A stretch of DNA of 64,000 nucleotides from Galbitalea sp036499165 (GTDB lineage: Bacteria; Actinomycetota; Actinomycetes; Actinomycetales; Microbacteriaceae). The stretch spans positions 15,170 to 79,169 of the forward strand of contig DASYEE010000163.1 of assembly GCA_036499165.1 (NCBI GenBank), written 5' to 3'. Below the pieces are notes generated by a model that worked only from the letters and a program-made list of their open reading frames with translations, was not told where the DNA came from and searched no databases. Numbering within the stretch: the first letter of the stretch is position 1; each line of letters starts with the position of its first letter. Below are positions 45,615 through 53,792 of the stretch, piece by piece. The position numbers and the translations under genes were made by a program.

Positions 45615-47094
45615 CAGCGTCTCCGAAATTGGCGTCAGCGAACGCGGGGTCGAACACGATCCGCGGCGCCGAAAAGACCCGGACACTTCCATCCGGACGA
45701 ATCGCCTCGAACAGCTCCACCGAGCCGAGTTCATCATGCGCGAGGTGGTTGGAGTCGGACGCGATCTGAATGAGACCGAGGATTTCGACCGGACGACGAA
45801 GGGCCACAGGGACCTCAGCGAAGAACTCCCCGGCTGTCACAGACTCTGGTATTTCGCCGAGACGCTGCCGAAGCTCCTGCAGACTCGGGCCGCCCTGATT
45901 GCGTAAATCTTGGAGACTGATCGGAGCATCCGCCTCCGCACTGGTATCGACGAGGGGCGGCGGGGGTGCGTGCCCCTTCGGGTCGTAGAAGCGCTGGCGA
46001 AGATGGCCGACGTCGACTGGTGGTAGTCCAATGTTCAAACTGACCCGGGTTCGGGGCCCCGACGTGATCATCCAGTCGGCCAGCGCCACCTTGGCCTGCC
46101 TCAACGCGTCGTCGAGTTCCCGGTCCCTGAGCGCATCGTGACGGGTGATGTGTGTCCGTAGGGTGCTCGAGAGTCGACTGCGCTGGTACAGCACAATCTC
46201 GATTCCTCTTCGAATTCCGCTGACAGTGTCGCGAAAGTCGCGTTCCTCGGACGGCGTGAGCGTCGCGGAAAATGGATGCTCGAGAATCGTGCCGAGGTCA
46301 TCGCGAAGCTCATTGAGAAGACGATCGTCGCGAAGAAGTTCAACGGCGCCGGTGAACGCGCGCCCCTCAGCAGAAGTGGACATCAAATCTTGTGACCGGT
46401 TGAGGTAATCATCGAGCACCTCCCCAGTCCGTCGGCCCTCCTCACGGAACTCGGACAGGATGACGCGGTGAATAGTCTTCACGGACTCGGAAACTCGAAG
46501 AAAGTCGGCCGGTAACTGCGCGATCAAGTCACGGAGGTTGAGGTACTCCTCGATGATCCGTTCATCGGAGACCGGCGCGATCTCGCCGCCCGCAGCAAGG
46601 TGACCTCGTTCCGCCGTCATCCGGGCGATCTGTTTATCGAGTCTCGCGAGACGCTCTTCACGGTCGGGGTTGGCGTCCATCGCACATCGCCGAGCAGCAT
46701 CCAGAATGGTTCGAATGCGTGACTCGCTGAACATCGATCGATCGCCAGAGAGGCGGTTGACGTAGTCGATTGCCTCCTGGGAGTGAGACGTAAGCGAATA
46801 CTCCTCGGCCTGTTCTTCGTTGGAAGAAAGTATGAGCCACTTCTCCTCCACCCATCGTCGGCACAGCGTGCGAGCCGTGTCATCTGGAACGGCTTCCCCG
46901 ACTGATTTCAACTCGGAAAGGAAGACCTCGACTTGGGAGTGAAACCGTTCGGCGGAGATTGATTCCTGTTCTCGAGAGAAGGTGGATGCAAACACGGCCA
47001 GCACTACCGGGGCCCATTTCTTGCCCAAGAGGGCGAGTGTCGGCTTTGCGAACGCGGCTCGAACCTGCGCAAGCTCTCCGAGTATCTCGCTCAC
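45607..47094 (-). CDS. jetA: Wadjet subunit JetA (DUF3375, MukF-like kleisin)
   Basis: A 495-residue DUF3375 protein, the kleisin-like subunit that bridges the JetC motor. N-terminal winged-helix part includes ALLGKKWAPVVLAVFASTFS and RRWVEEKWLILSS; a helical middle has LARLDKQIARMTAERGHLAA and REEGRRTGEVLDDYLNRSQD; the C-terminal part includes EILGLIQIASDSNHLAHDEL. GTG start at 47094 has GGAGGAG seven bases upstream. First gene of jetABCD, transcribed on the minus strand toward attL. Confidence 0.93.
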   Translation of the reverse strand: MSEILGELAQVRAAFAKPTLALLGKKWAPVVLAVFASTFSREQESISAERFHSQVEVFLSELKSVGEAVPDDTARTLCRRWVEEKWLILSSNEEQAEEYSLTSHSQEAIDYVNRLSGDRSMFSESRIRTILDAARRCAMDANPDREERLARLDKQIARMTAERGHLAAGGEIAPVSDERIIEEYLNLRDLIAQLPADFLRVSESVKTIHRVILSEFREEGRRTGEVLDDYLNRSQDLMSTSAEGRAFTGAVELLRDDRLLNELRDDLGTILEHPFSATLTPSEERDFRDTVSGIRRGIEIVLYQRSRLSSTLRTHITRHDALRDRELDDALRQAKVALADWMITSGPRTRVSLNIGLPPVDVGHLRQRFYDPKGHAPPPPLVDTSAEADAPISLQDLRNQGGPSLQELRQRLGEIPESVTAGEFFAEVPVALRRPVEILGLIQIASDSNHLAHDELGSVELFEAIRPDGSVRVFSAPRIVFDPAFADANFGDADD

Positions 47095-47314
47095 CGGTCT
47101 CCTCCCTCACTGACCTGTTATCTCTCCGCTGATTCCAGGATGGGGTACACGCTAGTAGTTACCGACGACAGGCCAACAGGCGCAATGACGATTACCCGTG
47201 ACCCAGTTGTGGGGGTCCCATTCAGCAATCGGCCGCCCCATCCCGTGCATGAAGGTTGGCGATCGGATCAGCAAGCGGCAGTCGTGCCGGCTCGAAAAAC
47301 GAGATGATCGTGTA

Positions 47315-47902
47315 ATGGACACGCCAAACGAAACGCTTTTCACAGCGCACGCGTCTTCGGGCTTCGCAAACCTGATCCAGTACAACGAATACATGATGGA
47401 CGAGCGACTCGTTGCGATCGGATACTCCGATGCGGGTCATCGCCTCGAAGCGTCCTATCAGGCGCAGCCATGGGATGACGTGATGCTTCTCCCCTTTCTC
47501 TTCCTGTGGCGGCAGGCGATTGAACTTCAACTGAAGGCCAACATCCGTGACCTCGCGACCCTGCGTCGGCGTCGAGGAGAAACTGAAGACAGATTGCGCT
47601 CGGACATCGTCGATAAGCGCCTTCAAGATCCCCGTCAGGTTGGGCACAACCTGGTCAAGCTCATCGCCGAGCACGATGAGCACATCGTCGCGCTCGGGCT
47701 TCAGGAGATTCCGGCCGATGTGATTCGCACTCTCGAACTCCTGGCCGCACTTGACAACGCCGGCACTGGCTTCCGGTATGCCGGTGTCCTTAAAGCTCCC
47801 AGCGCAGATCTGAATTTTCGCAGCCTCGCCAAATCGTTGGACGACGCGTTCCGCCTCCTCCAGGTTGTCATTGACGCAGCGACCCACGGCGAAGGTGTTT
47901 AG
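47315..47902 (+). CDS. Unknown 195-residue protein between Wadjet and CBASS
   Basis: Starts MDTPNETLFTAHASSGFANL and continues QYNEYMMDERLVAIGYSDAG HRLEASYQAQPWDDVMLLPF; a helical segment LFLWRQAIELQLKANIRDLA and a C-terminal RYAGVLKAPSADLNFRSLAK SLDDAFRLLQVVIDA follow. I do not recognise the family. The helical make-up with conserved-looking R and H around 80-110 (RQAIELQLKA, QVGHNLVKLI) recalls HEPN-type folds, which is a guess. GAGATGA precedes ATG 47315. Divergent from jetA and convergent with the ImmA gene. Confidence 0.7.
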   Translation: MDTPNETLFTAHASSGFANLIQYNEYMMDERLVAIGYSDAGHRLEASYQAQPWDDVMLLPFLFLWRQAIELQLKANIRDLATLRRRRGETEDRLRSDIVDKRLQDPRQVGHNLVKLIAEHDEHIVALGLQEIPADVIRTLELLAALDNAGTGFRYAGVLKAPSADLNFRSLAKSLDDAFRLLQVVIDAATHGEGV

Positions 47903-47972
47903 GACCGCTGTCGCTAGATAGGCGCGCCCGCGAAGGCCGCGCAAGCGCTGCCACCTCCCCGCCGAAGCGCAA

Positions 47973-48004
47973 ATGGTGGCCGGGCCTTTCAGGCCCGACA
48001 CCAT
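47973..48004. terminator. Bidirectional hairpin between convergent genes
   Basis: A near-perfect inverted repeat (ATGGTGGCCGGGCC with GGCCCGACACCAT) with a 5-nt loop, one bulge, and no clear U-run on either strand. It sits between the stops of the unknown gene (47902) and the ImmA gene (48033), so a shared terminator is the simplest reading. Confidence 0.55.
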
Positions 48005-48032
48005 CTGATCGCTCTTCTAAAGGAACGCTGGA

Positions 48033-48761
48033 CTACACCAACAGTTCAAGAGCGCGAAGTCTCAGAGTCGCGGCCTGACGCGAGACATCGAATGCGCCCG
48101 CCATTGCTTCCGCGAGGTCAACGCCTTGAGGAGAGTCGGTTTCGGGTGCGAGCCCCATGATCGCGCCGTTCATGAGGGCGACACGTTTGAAGATGCCGGA
48201 AGGCATTAACAGTGCGGACATTCCTCGATTCGCCTGAATCTCGCGCCAGTCGCGAGCGACGCGACTGGGAGTGCTGCGCCTGGGATCGACATCCCGATGA
48301 AGGCACTGCACCCTCTTCAAGACCTCAGTGGTGGCGGTCGTGTCTGCGGCCAGTGGATCGCGGTAGTCTCCCTGACGGATTTTCGACATAGCCGGATCGA
48401 AGAGGTAACGGTGAAGTAGGACATGGGCTGCCTCGTGGGCTATTGTCGCGCGCCACCGACCCCGCATCCCTGGCCTCGGCGGATCGGCGTCGGCAGCCTC
48501 AGTCAGCTCGGTATTAATCTTCATCTTGGGAGCCGCAGCTTGGTCGAACTCGGTAAGTCCGAGGACCTCCGACGGGAGCGTGGCGTATTGATCCAAGTCC
48601 ACCCCGAGGTGGTTTTCGACGAATGCCTCGATATCGGGAATCGGGTTGGCCAGGGTCAGCCGTTGACGCGCGCTCCTGAGTTGTTCACTCATCAGATCTT
48701 CGATCTCGGCTTGTTCGTACCATATTCGCTGATCACCCTCGGGGCCTAGATACCACTCCAT
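48033..48761 (-). CDS. ImmA/IrrE family metallopeptidase
   Basis: A 242-residue zincin. The HEAAHVLLHRYLFDP site (HExxH) near residue 130 and the EIQANRGMSALLMPSGIF segment (third ligand Glu) define the ImmA/IrrE family, which cleaves XRE-type repressors. MEWYLGPEGDQRIWYEQAEI starts the protein; ATG 48761 follows the XRE gene stop by one base. The pair of peptidase and repressor is a known induction switch of mobile elements such as ICEBs1, so it may control island or CBASS expression. Confidence 0.88.
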   Translation of the reverse strand: MEWYLGPEGDQRIWYEQAEIEDLMSEQLRSARQRLTLANPIPDIEAFVENHLGVDLDQYATLPSEVLGLTEFDQAAAPKMKINTELTEAADADPPRPGMRGRWRATIAHEAAHVLLHRYLFDPAMSKIRQGDYRDPLAADTTATTEVLKRVQCLHRDVDPRRSTPSRVARDWREIQANRGMSALLMPSGIFKRVALMNGAIMGLAPETDSPQGVDLAEAMAGAFDVSRQAATLRLRALELLV

Positions 48762-48762
48762 T

Positions 48763-49122
48763 TCAGGTCTCGCTATCTCGGTCACGAATGATCTTGTGCG
48801 CAGACTTGATGAGTTTTCGCAGGTCTTCATCGCTCAAACCCCCGTTGGAAACGGTACGAAGCAGGACGCCGGCAGAAGGCTCGGCCTTCAGGTACACCTC
48901 CGCGTCGTCACCAACGCGACCGGCAGCAGCGAGCAGCGTATCGCTGTCGAGGTCAAGCGCGGACGCGAGCGCGATGACCACCTGAGCGGACGGCACGCGA
49001 CGATTGTGTTCGATGTCATTGAGGTATGACGGCGAGAGATCTAGCTCCTCAGCCAAATGGCGAAGCGATCGTTGATGGGCTTTGCGAGCGTTGCCGATCA
49101 GCTCCCCGAAACTCGTGCTCAC
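48763..49122 (-). CDS. XRE family HTH regulator
   Basis: A 119-residue regulator. Helix-turn-helix FGELIGNARKAHQRSLRHLA EELDLSPSYLNDIEHNRRVP covers residues 5-60, with a C-terminal helical tail LSDEDLRKLIKSAHKIIRDR. GTG 49122 follows GGAGGCGCA. It is co-expressed with the downstream ImmA peptidase. It is divergent from the small gene and CBASS operon, so it is well placed to repress both promoters in the gap. Confidence 0.92.
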   Translation of the reverse strand: MSTSFGELIGNARKAHQRSLRHLAEELDLSPSYLNDIEHNRRVPSAQVVIALASALDLDSDTLLAAAGRVGDDAEVYLKAEPSAGVLLRTVSNGGLSDEDLRKLIKSAHKIIRDRDSET

Positions 49123-49152
49123 TGCGCCTCCGTAGTCGATGTTCGCAATTTA

Positions 49153-49202
49153 GCGTACATCCTTCTCGAAAGAGTGATAGCTTGTACGCATGTCCGCGTA
49201 CA
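49153..49202. promoter_or_regulatory. Triple GCGTACA / TGTACGC operator candidates
   Basis: Three copies of a 7-base element, GCGTACA at 49153-49159 and 49196-49202 and its reverse TGTACGC at 49183-49189, lie in the gap between the XRE gene and the CBASS-side genes. Such arrays are typical of XRE repressor binding sites. Binding is inferred, not shown. Confidence 0.6.
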
Positions 49203-49251
49203 CGCAATCATGTGGACGCTCTTTTAACTACTCGACAAGGATGGCACCAAA

Positions 49252-49419
49252 ATGGCAACCAACAGTGGCAAGGGATACCGGCGCGGCGAGGTCACAGGCC
49301 GATCACAGGTCCAGAACCCGAAAACCGGCGACTTTGTGAAACGCGACACCACAACTGGACGTTTCATGGACGGCAAAGCAAACGGGACACCGTTTAAAGG
49401 AGCGCGGAAGGAAAAATAG
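49252..49419 (+). CDS. 55-residue conserved-type small protein
   Basis: Short gene too small for most callers. Product: MATNSGKGYRRGEVTGRSQV followed by QNPKTGDFVKRDTTTGRFMD and GKANGTPFKGARKEK. The pattern RSQxxNPKTGxxxKRDxxTG RF is one I recall from small uncharacterised proteins scattered over many bacterial genomes, some near defence genes; the recall is unverified. Basic and soluble, no membrane segment. AAGGATGG precedes ATG 49252. It lies 133 bases before the CD-NTase gene on the same strand and may be its first operon member. Confidence 0.75.
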   Translation: MATNSGKGYRRGEVTGRSQVQNPKTGDFVKRDTTTGRFMDGKANGTPFKGARKEK

Positions 49420-49552
49420 CCGCAACAGAAACGAATCGCGTCCCAAGAACCGCTTTGCATGCCCGTTCCGGTCGCCACTGATCCGGAGGCTGTCGTACGC
49501 CCAAGCGATACTCGACGAACAAGACTTACCCAACCCAAGATCGGAGGGTCCG

Positions 49553-50560
49553 ATGGCCCACCTCAAGCAGCAGTTTAAGGACGCGCTGAGCTCGATCGAG
49601 CCCGGCGATGACAAGATCAACGCACCCGAAGCGCATCAGCAGGTTCGCAGTGCCCTGGAAGCAGACCCGACGCTCTCCGGGTACGGGATCACCCCGGTTC
49701 TGATCGGCTCCTACAAGCGCAGCGTCTCAATCAAGCGCGTGAAGGATGTCGACGTATTCGGCAGGCTCCCCGACGTTCCGCGGGATGTCACGTCCACGGA
49801 CATCCTGGACCAGTTCTTCAAAGTTCTTCACGCGGAATTCGGTACCGACGATGAAGGCCACCGTCGTACGAAACGGCAAGATCGGAGCCTTCAAGTCTCC
49901 TTCCCCGAGTACGACCTCTACGTTGACGCGGTTCCCGCCCGCCCCAATGCCGACGGTCAGACGTGGGAGATCCCGCAGAAAGGCGACGCGGACAAGTGGG
50001 TTCGCACGAACCCCGAAGCGCTGACCTCCCTCTCCAGCGAGATGAACGCAGCCCACGACGGCTACTACGTGCCGACAGTCAAACTTCTGCGCCAGACTCG
50101 CCGTGCGCAGTTGGGCAAGCACAAGAAGCCAGGTGGTTTCTTCATTGAGGTGGCCACCTTTCAGGCGTTCAAGTCCGGGTCCGTGTCCGGGAATGACCAC
50201 GCCGAGTACTACGTGTCGACGCTACGAGCAGTGAGCACCATTATCGAGAATTTTGTCAAGTACGGGATCGGGGTCGATGATCCGACGTTGCCCGGCGAGA
50301 AGATCAAGATTCGGGCAACTGACGAGGAACTCGAGGAACTTCGTACAAAATTCGCGGCCGCCGCTACGTCGGCCGATGCAGCGCTTGCGGAAACGGATGA
50401 AGGCAAAGCCGCTCTGGCCTTCCAGGCGCTACTGGGTAAGAACGGTGACGACCAGATTGTGTTTCGGATGCCGCCAGGATTCAACGAAGACGGAAGCAAG
50501 CGCGCCTCCGCGACGCCGGGCGAGCGCACGGTCCCGGCGGGTAAGCAGACCTTCGGTTGA
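49553..50560 (+). CDS. CBASS cyclic-oligonucleotide synthase (CD-NTase)
   Basis: A 335-residue nucleotidyltransferase of the cGAS/DncV superfamily. Active site GSYKRSVSIKRVKDVDVFG: G52-S53 turn, metal aspartates D65 and D67, and a third Asp125 in YDLYVDAVPAR, so the enzyme should be active. The helical C-terminal half includes FQAFKSGSVSGNDHAEYYVS. The chain ends in TFG; a C-terminal Gly/Ala is what Cap2 joins to targets in type II CBASS. GGAGGG precedes ATG 49553. TTGA overlap with cap2. Clade not assigned; SAVED partner suggests a cyclic tri- or tetranucleotide product. Confidence 0.9.
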   Translation: MAHLKQQFKDALSSIEPGDDKINAPEAHQQVRSALEADPTLSGYGITPVLIGSYKRSVSIKRVKDVDVFGRLPDVPRDVTSTDILDQFFKVLHAEFGTDDEGHRRTKRQDRSLQVSFPEYDLYVDAVPARPNADGQTWEIPQKGDADKWVRTNPEALTSLSSEMNAAHDGYYVPTVKLLRQTRRAQLGKHKKPGGFFIEVATFQAFKSGSVSGNDHAEYYVSTLRAVSTIIENFVKYGIGVDDPTLPGEKIKIRATDEELEELRTKFAAAATSADAALAETDEGKAALAFQALLGKNGDDQIVFRMPPGFNEDGSKRASATPGERTVPAGKQTFG

Positions 50561-52026
50561 GCCTGGACGATTTTTCGGATTTCGTCGCCCACTCGAGGCA
50601 GCACTTCGAGGAGGGACTCATCCGTGCCGGGTTCATCGAACGAGACACCGGATGGAGCGGGCCCATCGCCCACCGCGCCGGTCCCACTGAAGTGAGCCTG
50701 ACGTTGCCGTCACGATTCCCGTTCAGACCACCGCGCGTCGTTCCCACTGACAATGATGCGGTGCCGTGGTCGTGGCATCGGGAACTGGATGGTGCCCTCT
50801 GTCTCGTCGCCGATGACGATCACCAGGATCTGTGGTGGTTGGAGGCCGATGCCTTCCTGGAACACATCGCCGCCTGGTTCGAGAAGTCGGACGCCGGCTG
50901 GGTTGACGACCGGCCGGACCTTGACCTTGATCGGTACTTCACTCCAGCCAAGGACACGCGCCTTTATCTCTATGGCGATCTCGATAAATACCGCAACTCG
51001 CTGGTGCGGTTCGTGCACGCCCCGAACAACACGATGAGGTTGGCCGGGAAAGGAACCCGACCGGCCAAGGTTGCGAAGGGACATCTGAAAGATCTTTTCG
51101 GCTACGTCGCCGCCCTCGGCGATGTCGTCAGCCCTCCCCGCAGCTGGGAGGATGTCGCCGCCCTGATTGACCCGAGCGTCAACCTCGATAGGCGAATCCG
51201 CGAGCACTCGATCCGTCTCCTCGTGCTGGTCTATAACCGCGGATCACACGAAGGCGCCATCGTCCTTGAGGTCTGGCCCAGCACGTCGGGCGGTATCGAG
51301 GTTCGCCGACTGCAGGCGGGCGCCGATACTGCAGCCGCGAAGTCCGCCCGATCAGGAGCGCGCGCGGCCGATCTCAACCCACTTCGTGTCGCGATCGTCG
51401 GCGTCGGTGCGCTCGGATCGTTCATCGCCGACATGTTGATCCGCGCCGGTGTCGGCCACCTCACTCTCATCGACGGAGATGTCGTGATGCCCGGTAATCT
51501 CGTGCGTCATCTCGTCGGCCCTGAAGCGGTCGGGCTGCCCAAAGCCACCGCGGTCAAGAATCATCTGGTTAGAAACCACGGAATCGACCCGTCACAGGTT
51601 GATGCTCAGATTGAGGCGGTCACGGCGGGCGACGCAGCCATTGATCTACTGCGCGATCACGACCTCGTCGTGAACGCAACTGCGGACTTCGCGATCACCG
51701 CCCTGTTCCACAAAGCGGCCGATGCACTCGGCACATCATTCCTGTCCGCCGCGCTCCAGAACGACGGCAACACGTTCCGCATTGATGTACTCCCCCCGAT
51801 CGCGGGCGGCACATCGCTGCCGGACTCGGCTCGATCAGCAAGCAAGCCAGCGGTCACCTACTTTGAGGCGGGGTGCGGCAGTCCGATCTCCCCCACACCA
51901 CCCAACGCCGTCATCGAAGCGGCCGCGGCAACAGTCCGCCATACAGTGGGACTACTCCTCAACGAACCGGTCGACTTATCCGGGGAAGTGCGCGACCTCG
52001 TCCCAGAAACAGCGCCCGCCTCGTGA
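50557..52026 (+). CDS. cap2: CBASS Cap2: E2-E1 ubiquitin-like conjugation fusion
   Basis: A 489-residue protein uniting an N-terminal E2-like (UBC) domain and a C-terminal ThiF/E1 domain. E2 residues include FPFRPPRVVP and catalytic Cys82 in LDGALCLVADDDHQ. The E1 adenylation fold starts at residue 275 with LRVAIVGVGALGSFIADM (GxGxxG) and LTLIDGDVVMPGNLVRHLVG; catalytic Cys440 lies in TYFEAGCGSP. It charges the C-terminus of the CD-NTase and primes it by conjugation (known for type II CBASS). The TTG start overlaps the cyclase stop. The E2 domain lacks a visible HPN triad, as other Cap2 proteins do. Confidence 0.93.
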   Translation: MSLDDFSDFVAHSRQHFEEGLIRAGFIERDTGWSGPIAHRAGPTEVSLTLPSRFPFRPPRVVPTDNDAVPWSWHRELDGALCLVADDDHQDLWWLEADAFLEHIAAWFEKSDAGWVDDRPDLDLDRYFTPAKDTRLYLYGDLDKYRNSLVRFVHAPNNTMRLAGKGTRPAKVAKGHLKDLFGYVAALGDVVSPPRSWEDVAALIDPSVNLDRRIREHSIRLLVLVYNRGSHEGAIVLEVWPSTSGGIEVRRLQAGADTAAAKSARSGARAADLNPLRVAIVGVGALGSFIADMLIRAGVGHLTLIDGDVVMPGNLVRHLVGPEAVGLPKATAVKNHLVRNHGIDPSQVDAQIEAVTAGDAAIDLLRDHDLVVNATADFAITALFHKAADALGTSFLSAALQNDGNTFRIDVLPPIAGGTSLPDSARSASKPAVTYFEAGCGSPISPTPPNAVIEAAAATVRHTVGLLLNEPVDLSGEVRDLVPETAPAS

Positions 52027-53792
52027 CCAGACAAAGCGCCGCTATCGTCCTCCAACAAAAGGCATACGACCTCATTACCGCAGTGACCTGCGAAAGCCTG
52101 CCATTGGAAAACGGCGGAATCCTCCTCGGCTACCACGAGGGCGCGAATATCGTCGTAACCCACGCACTCGTCGTCACGACCCACGCCGCCAGCACGAACC
52201 GATACGTCCGAGACGACGTCCAAGCCAACGCACTCCTCCGCGAATTCCTGGCCGCACGCGACCCGGACGATCCGACCGGCTACGTCGGCGAATGGCACAG
52301 CCACCCCGCACCCTTAGGACCAAGCAGCATTGATCTCAACGCGATTCGTGCCACGGCAAAAGCAACCGCCGCACCGGTCGCTCTCATCGTCCACTCACCA
52401 GCCAAAACCCCACGCTTCGCCGGAATCATCGCCAAACGTCAACGGCTGGGGAGGGTCGCAACCGAGAAGGCCACCATTGCAACCCCCGACCGCCAACGCA
52501 TCGAACTCGGACCCCTGCCCGAAGGCGCCGTTCGCGGCGACGGACCCGTCTTCATCTCTTACCGCCAGTCAGACGGCACACCCCGAGCTGACTCGCTCGA
52601 AGGATTGCTCCGAGCCACGGGACTCGTCGTCTGGCGCGACCGAAGCGACCTGCGAGCCGGCACAACAACCGACCGACTCGAACAAGCCCTCACCGCAGGA
52701 CTGTCCGCCGCCGTCCTGATCGTGACACCCGAAATCGCCAGAAGCACGGTGGTGAAAGACCGCGAGCTCCCCCGGCTTCTCCAACTCGACGAGGACCCAC
52801 GATTCAGCCTCAGCATCGCAAACGAAGTACCCGACCCCCAGGACGCAGCGGCGCCAAACTATATGGCGCCCGACTGCCTTCTCGCCCTCGCACCCGCACG
52901 CACACTCGGCGACAAGAAACAAAGCAACAGCCGCACCTCGGCCGGACGTTTAGAGATCGTGCGCGACATCCTCATGCACCGAGTTGAGCAGCTCAAACCC
53001 GGCATCGGCGCCGCTGGCGGCATCTTCACCATCACCACACAGACCAGGCCCGAACCATTCGCGCTGGACGCGGGCCAATCCGACCTGCACATCAGGATCA
53101 AGCCCGCCCTCGAAGGCAAACTTCCCTCCCGAGCAGGTCTGCAGAATCTCCAACAAACCTTGCCCCTCACCAGCGACGCCGTCCGAGCCTCCGGCGCCTC
53201 AACGGTCAGCATCAGCGGCGGCATGCACCTCTCCGTGGCGTTCGCGATCGGTGCCGCCCTTCCCGAAACGAAAATCGGGCACGTCCAAGTCACGGACCTT
53301 CGCGGCGCGGTATGGACATCCAAGATCGAAGACGACCCCAACCTCCATACGATGATCACGGAGGCCATCGCCGGTGAGTACACAACCGAGGCGGACGGGC
53401 CAGCGAGAGTCGCTGTCTTCGTCACGCTGACTGAGAACGCTGACGACTCCGGGTTCCGCCGTCTCATCAGCGACCGATCTGGACGCTTCGCATCCGCCGC
53501 ACGCATTTCCCCTAGCCCCAAGAACCCGATCGACGCCCGGGAGGCCGGCCGCCTCAGCGTCCAGATTGCAAACCAAATCAAGCGGCTGGCTGCTCAATAC
53601 GGGCGCGCTGAAATTCACCTCGCCTATCATGGCCCCTATGCTGTGGCCGTTCTGATCGGCCGGTATCTGAATACCCTCCGAACCGTTATCTACGAGTGGG
53701 ACAACCCGGAAGACATTGGACCGACATACACCGCCGTTCTCACCCTCGAACTCGGCGTTGCGGGCGGCCCGATCATGCACGTTTTCCCCTAG
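52023..53792 (+). CDS. JAB deconjugase - TIR - SAVED fusion (Cap3/Cap12-like CBASS effector)
   Basis: A 589-residue, three-domain protein. Residues 1-150: JAB/JAMM isopeptidase, Glu29 in LENGGILLGYH, and HxH at 92-94 (GEWHSHPAPLGPSSID) with Ser101 and Asp104, like Cap3. Residues 174-290: TIR, start GPVFISYRQSDGTPRADSLE, box 2 LVVWRDRSDLRAGTT, and Glu248 in VVKDRELPRLLQ at the position of the NADase catalytic glutamate. Residues 350-585: SAVED sensor, SDLHIRIKPALEGKLPSRAG, SISGGMHLSVAFAIGAALPE, EIHLAYHGPYAVAVLIGRYL and the C-terminal VIYEWDNPEDIGPTYT. GTG start overlaps the cap2 stop (GTGA). Joins the deconjugase and the cyclic-nucleotide-activated NADase in one chain, which is unusual. Confidence 0.92.
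   Translation: MTRQSAAIVLQQKAYDLITAVTCESLPLENGGILLGYHEGANIVVTHALVVTTHAASTNRYVRDDVQANALLREFLAARDPDDPTGYVGEWHSHPAPLGPSSIDLNAIRATAKATAAPVALIVHSPAKTPRFAGIIAKRQRLGRVATEKATIATPDRQRIELGPLPEGAVRGDGPVFISYRQSDGTPRADSLEGLLRATGLVVWRDRSDLRAGTTTDRLEQALTAGLSAAVLIVTPEIARSTVVKDRELPRLLQLDEDPRFSLSIANEVPDPQDAAAPNYMAPDCLLALAPARTLGDKKQSNSRTSAGRLEIVRDILMHRVEQLKPGIGAAGGIFTITTQTRPEPFALDAGQSDLHIRIKPALEGKLPSRAGLQNLQQTLPLTSDAVRASGASTVSISGGMHLSVAFAIGAALPETKIGHVQVTDLRGAVWTSKIEDDPNLHTMITEAIAGEYTTEADGPARVAVFVTLTENADDSGFRRLISDRSGRFASAARISPSPKNPIDAREAGRLSVQIANQIKRLAAQYGRAEIHLAYHGPYAVAVLIGRYLNTLRTVIYEWDNPEDIGPTYTAVLTLELGVAGGPIMHVFP

Noticed and set aside
51873..52022. Upstream extension of the JAB-TIR-SAVED frame
   Set aside because: These 50 codons overlap the end of cap2 in another frame and read as low-complexity Arg/Pro sequence; the GTG at 52023 overlaps the cap2 stop as expected.
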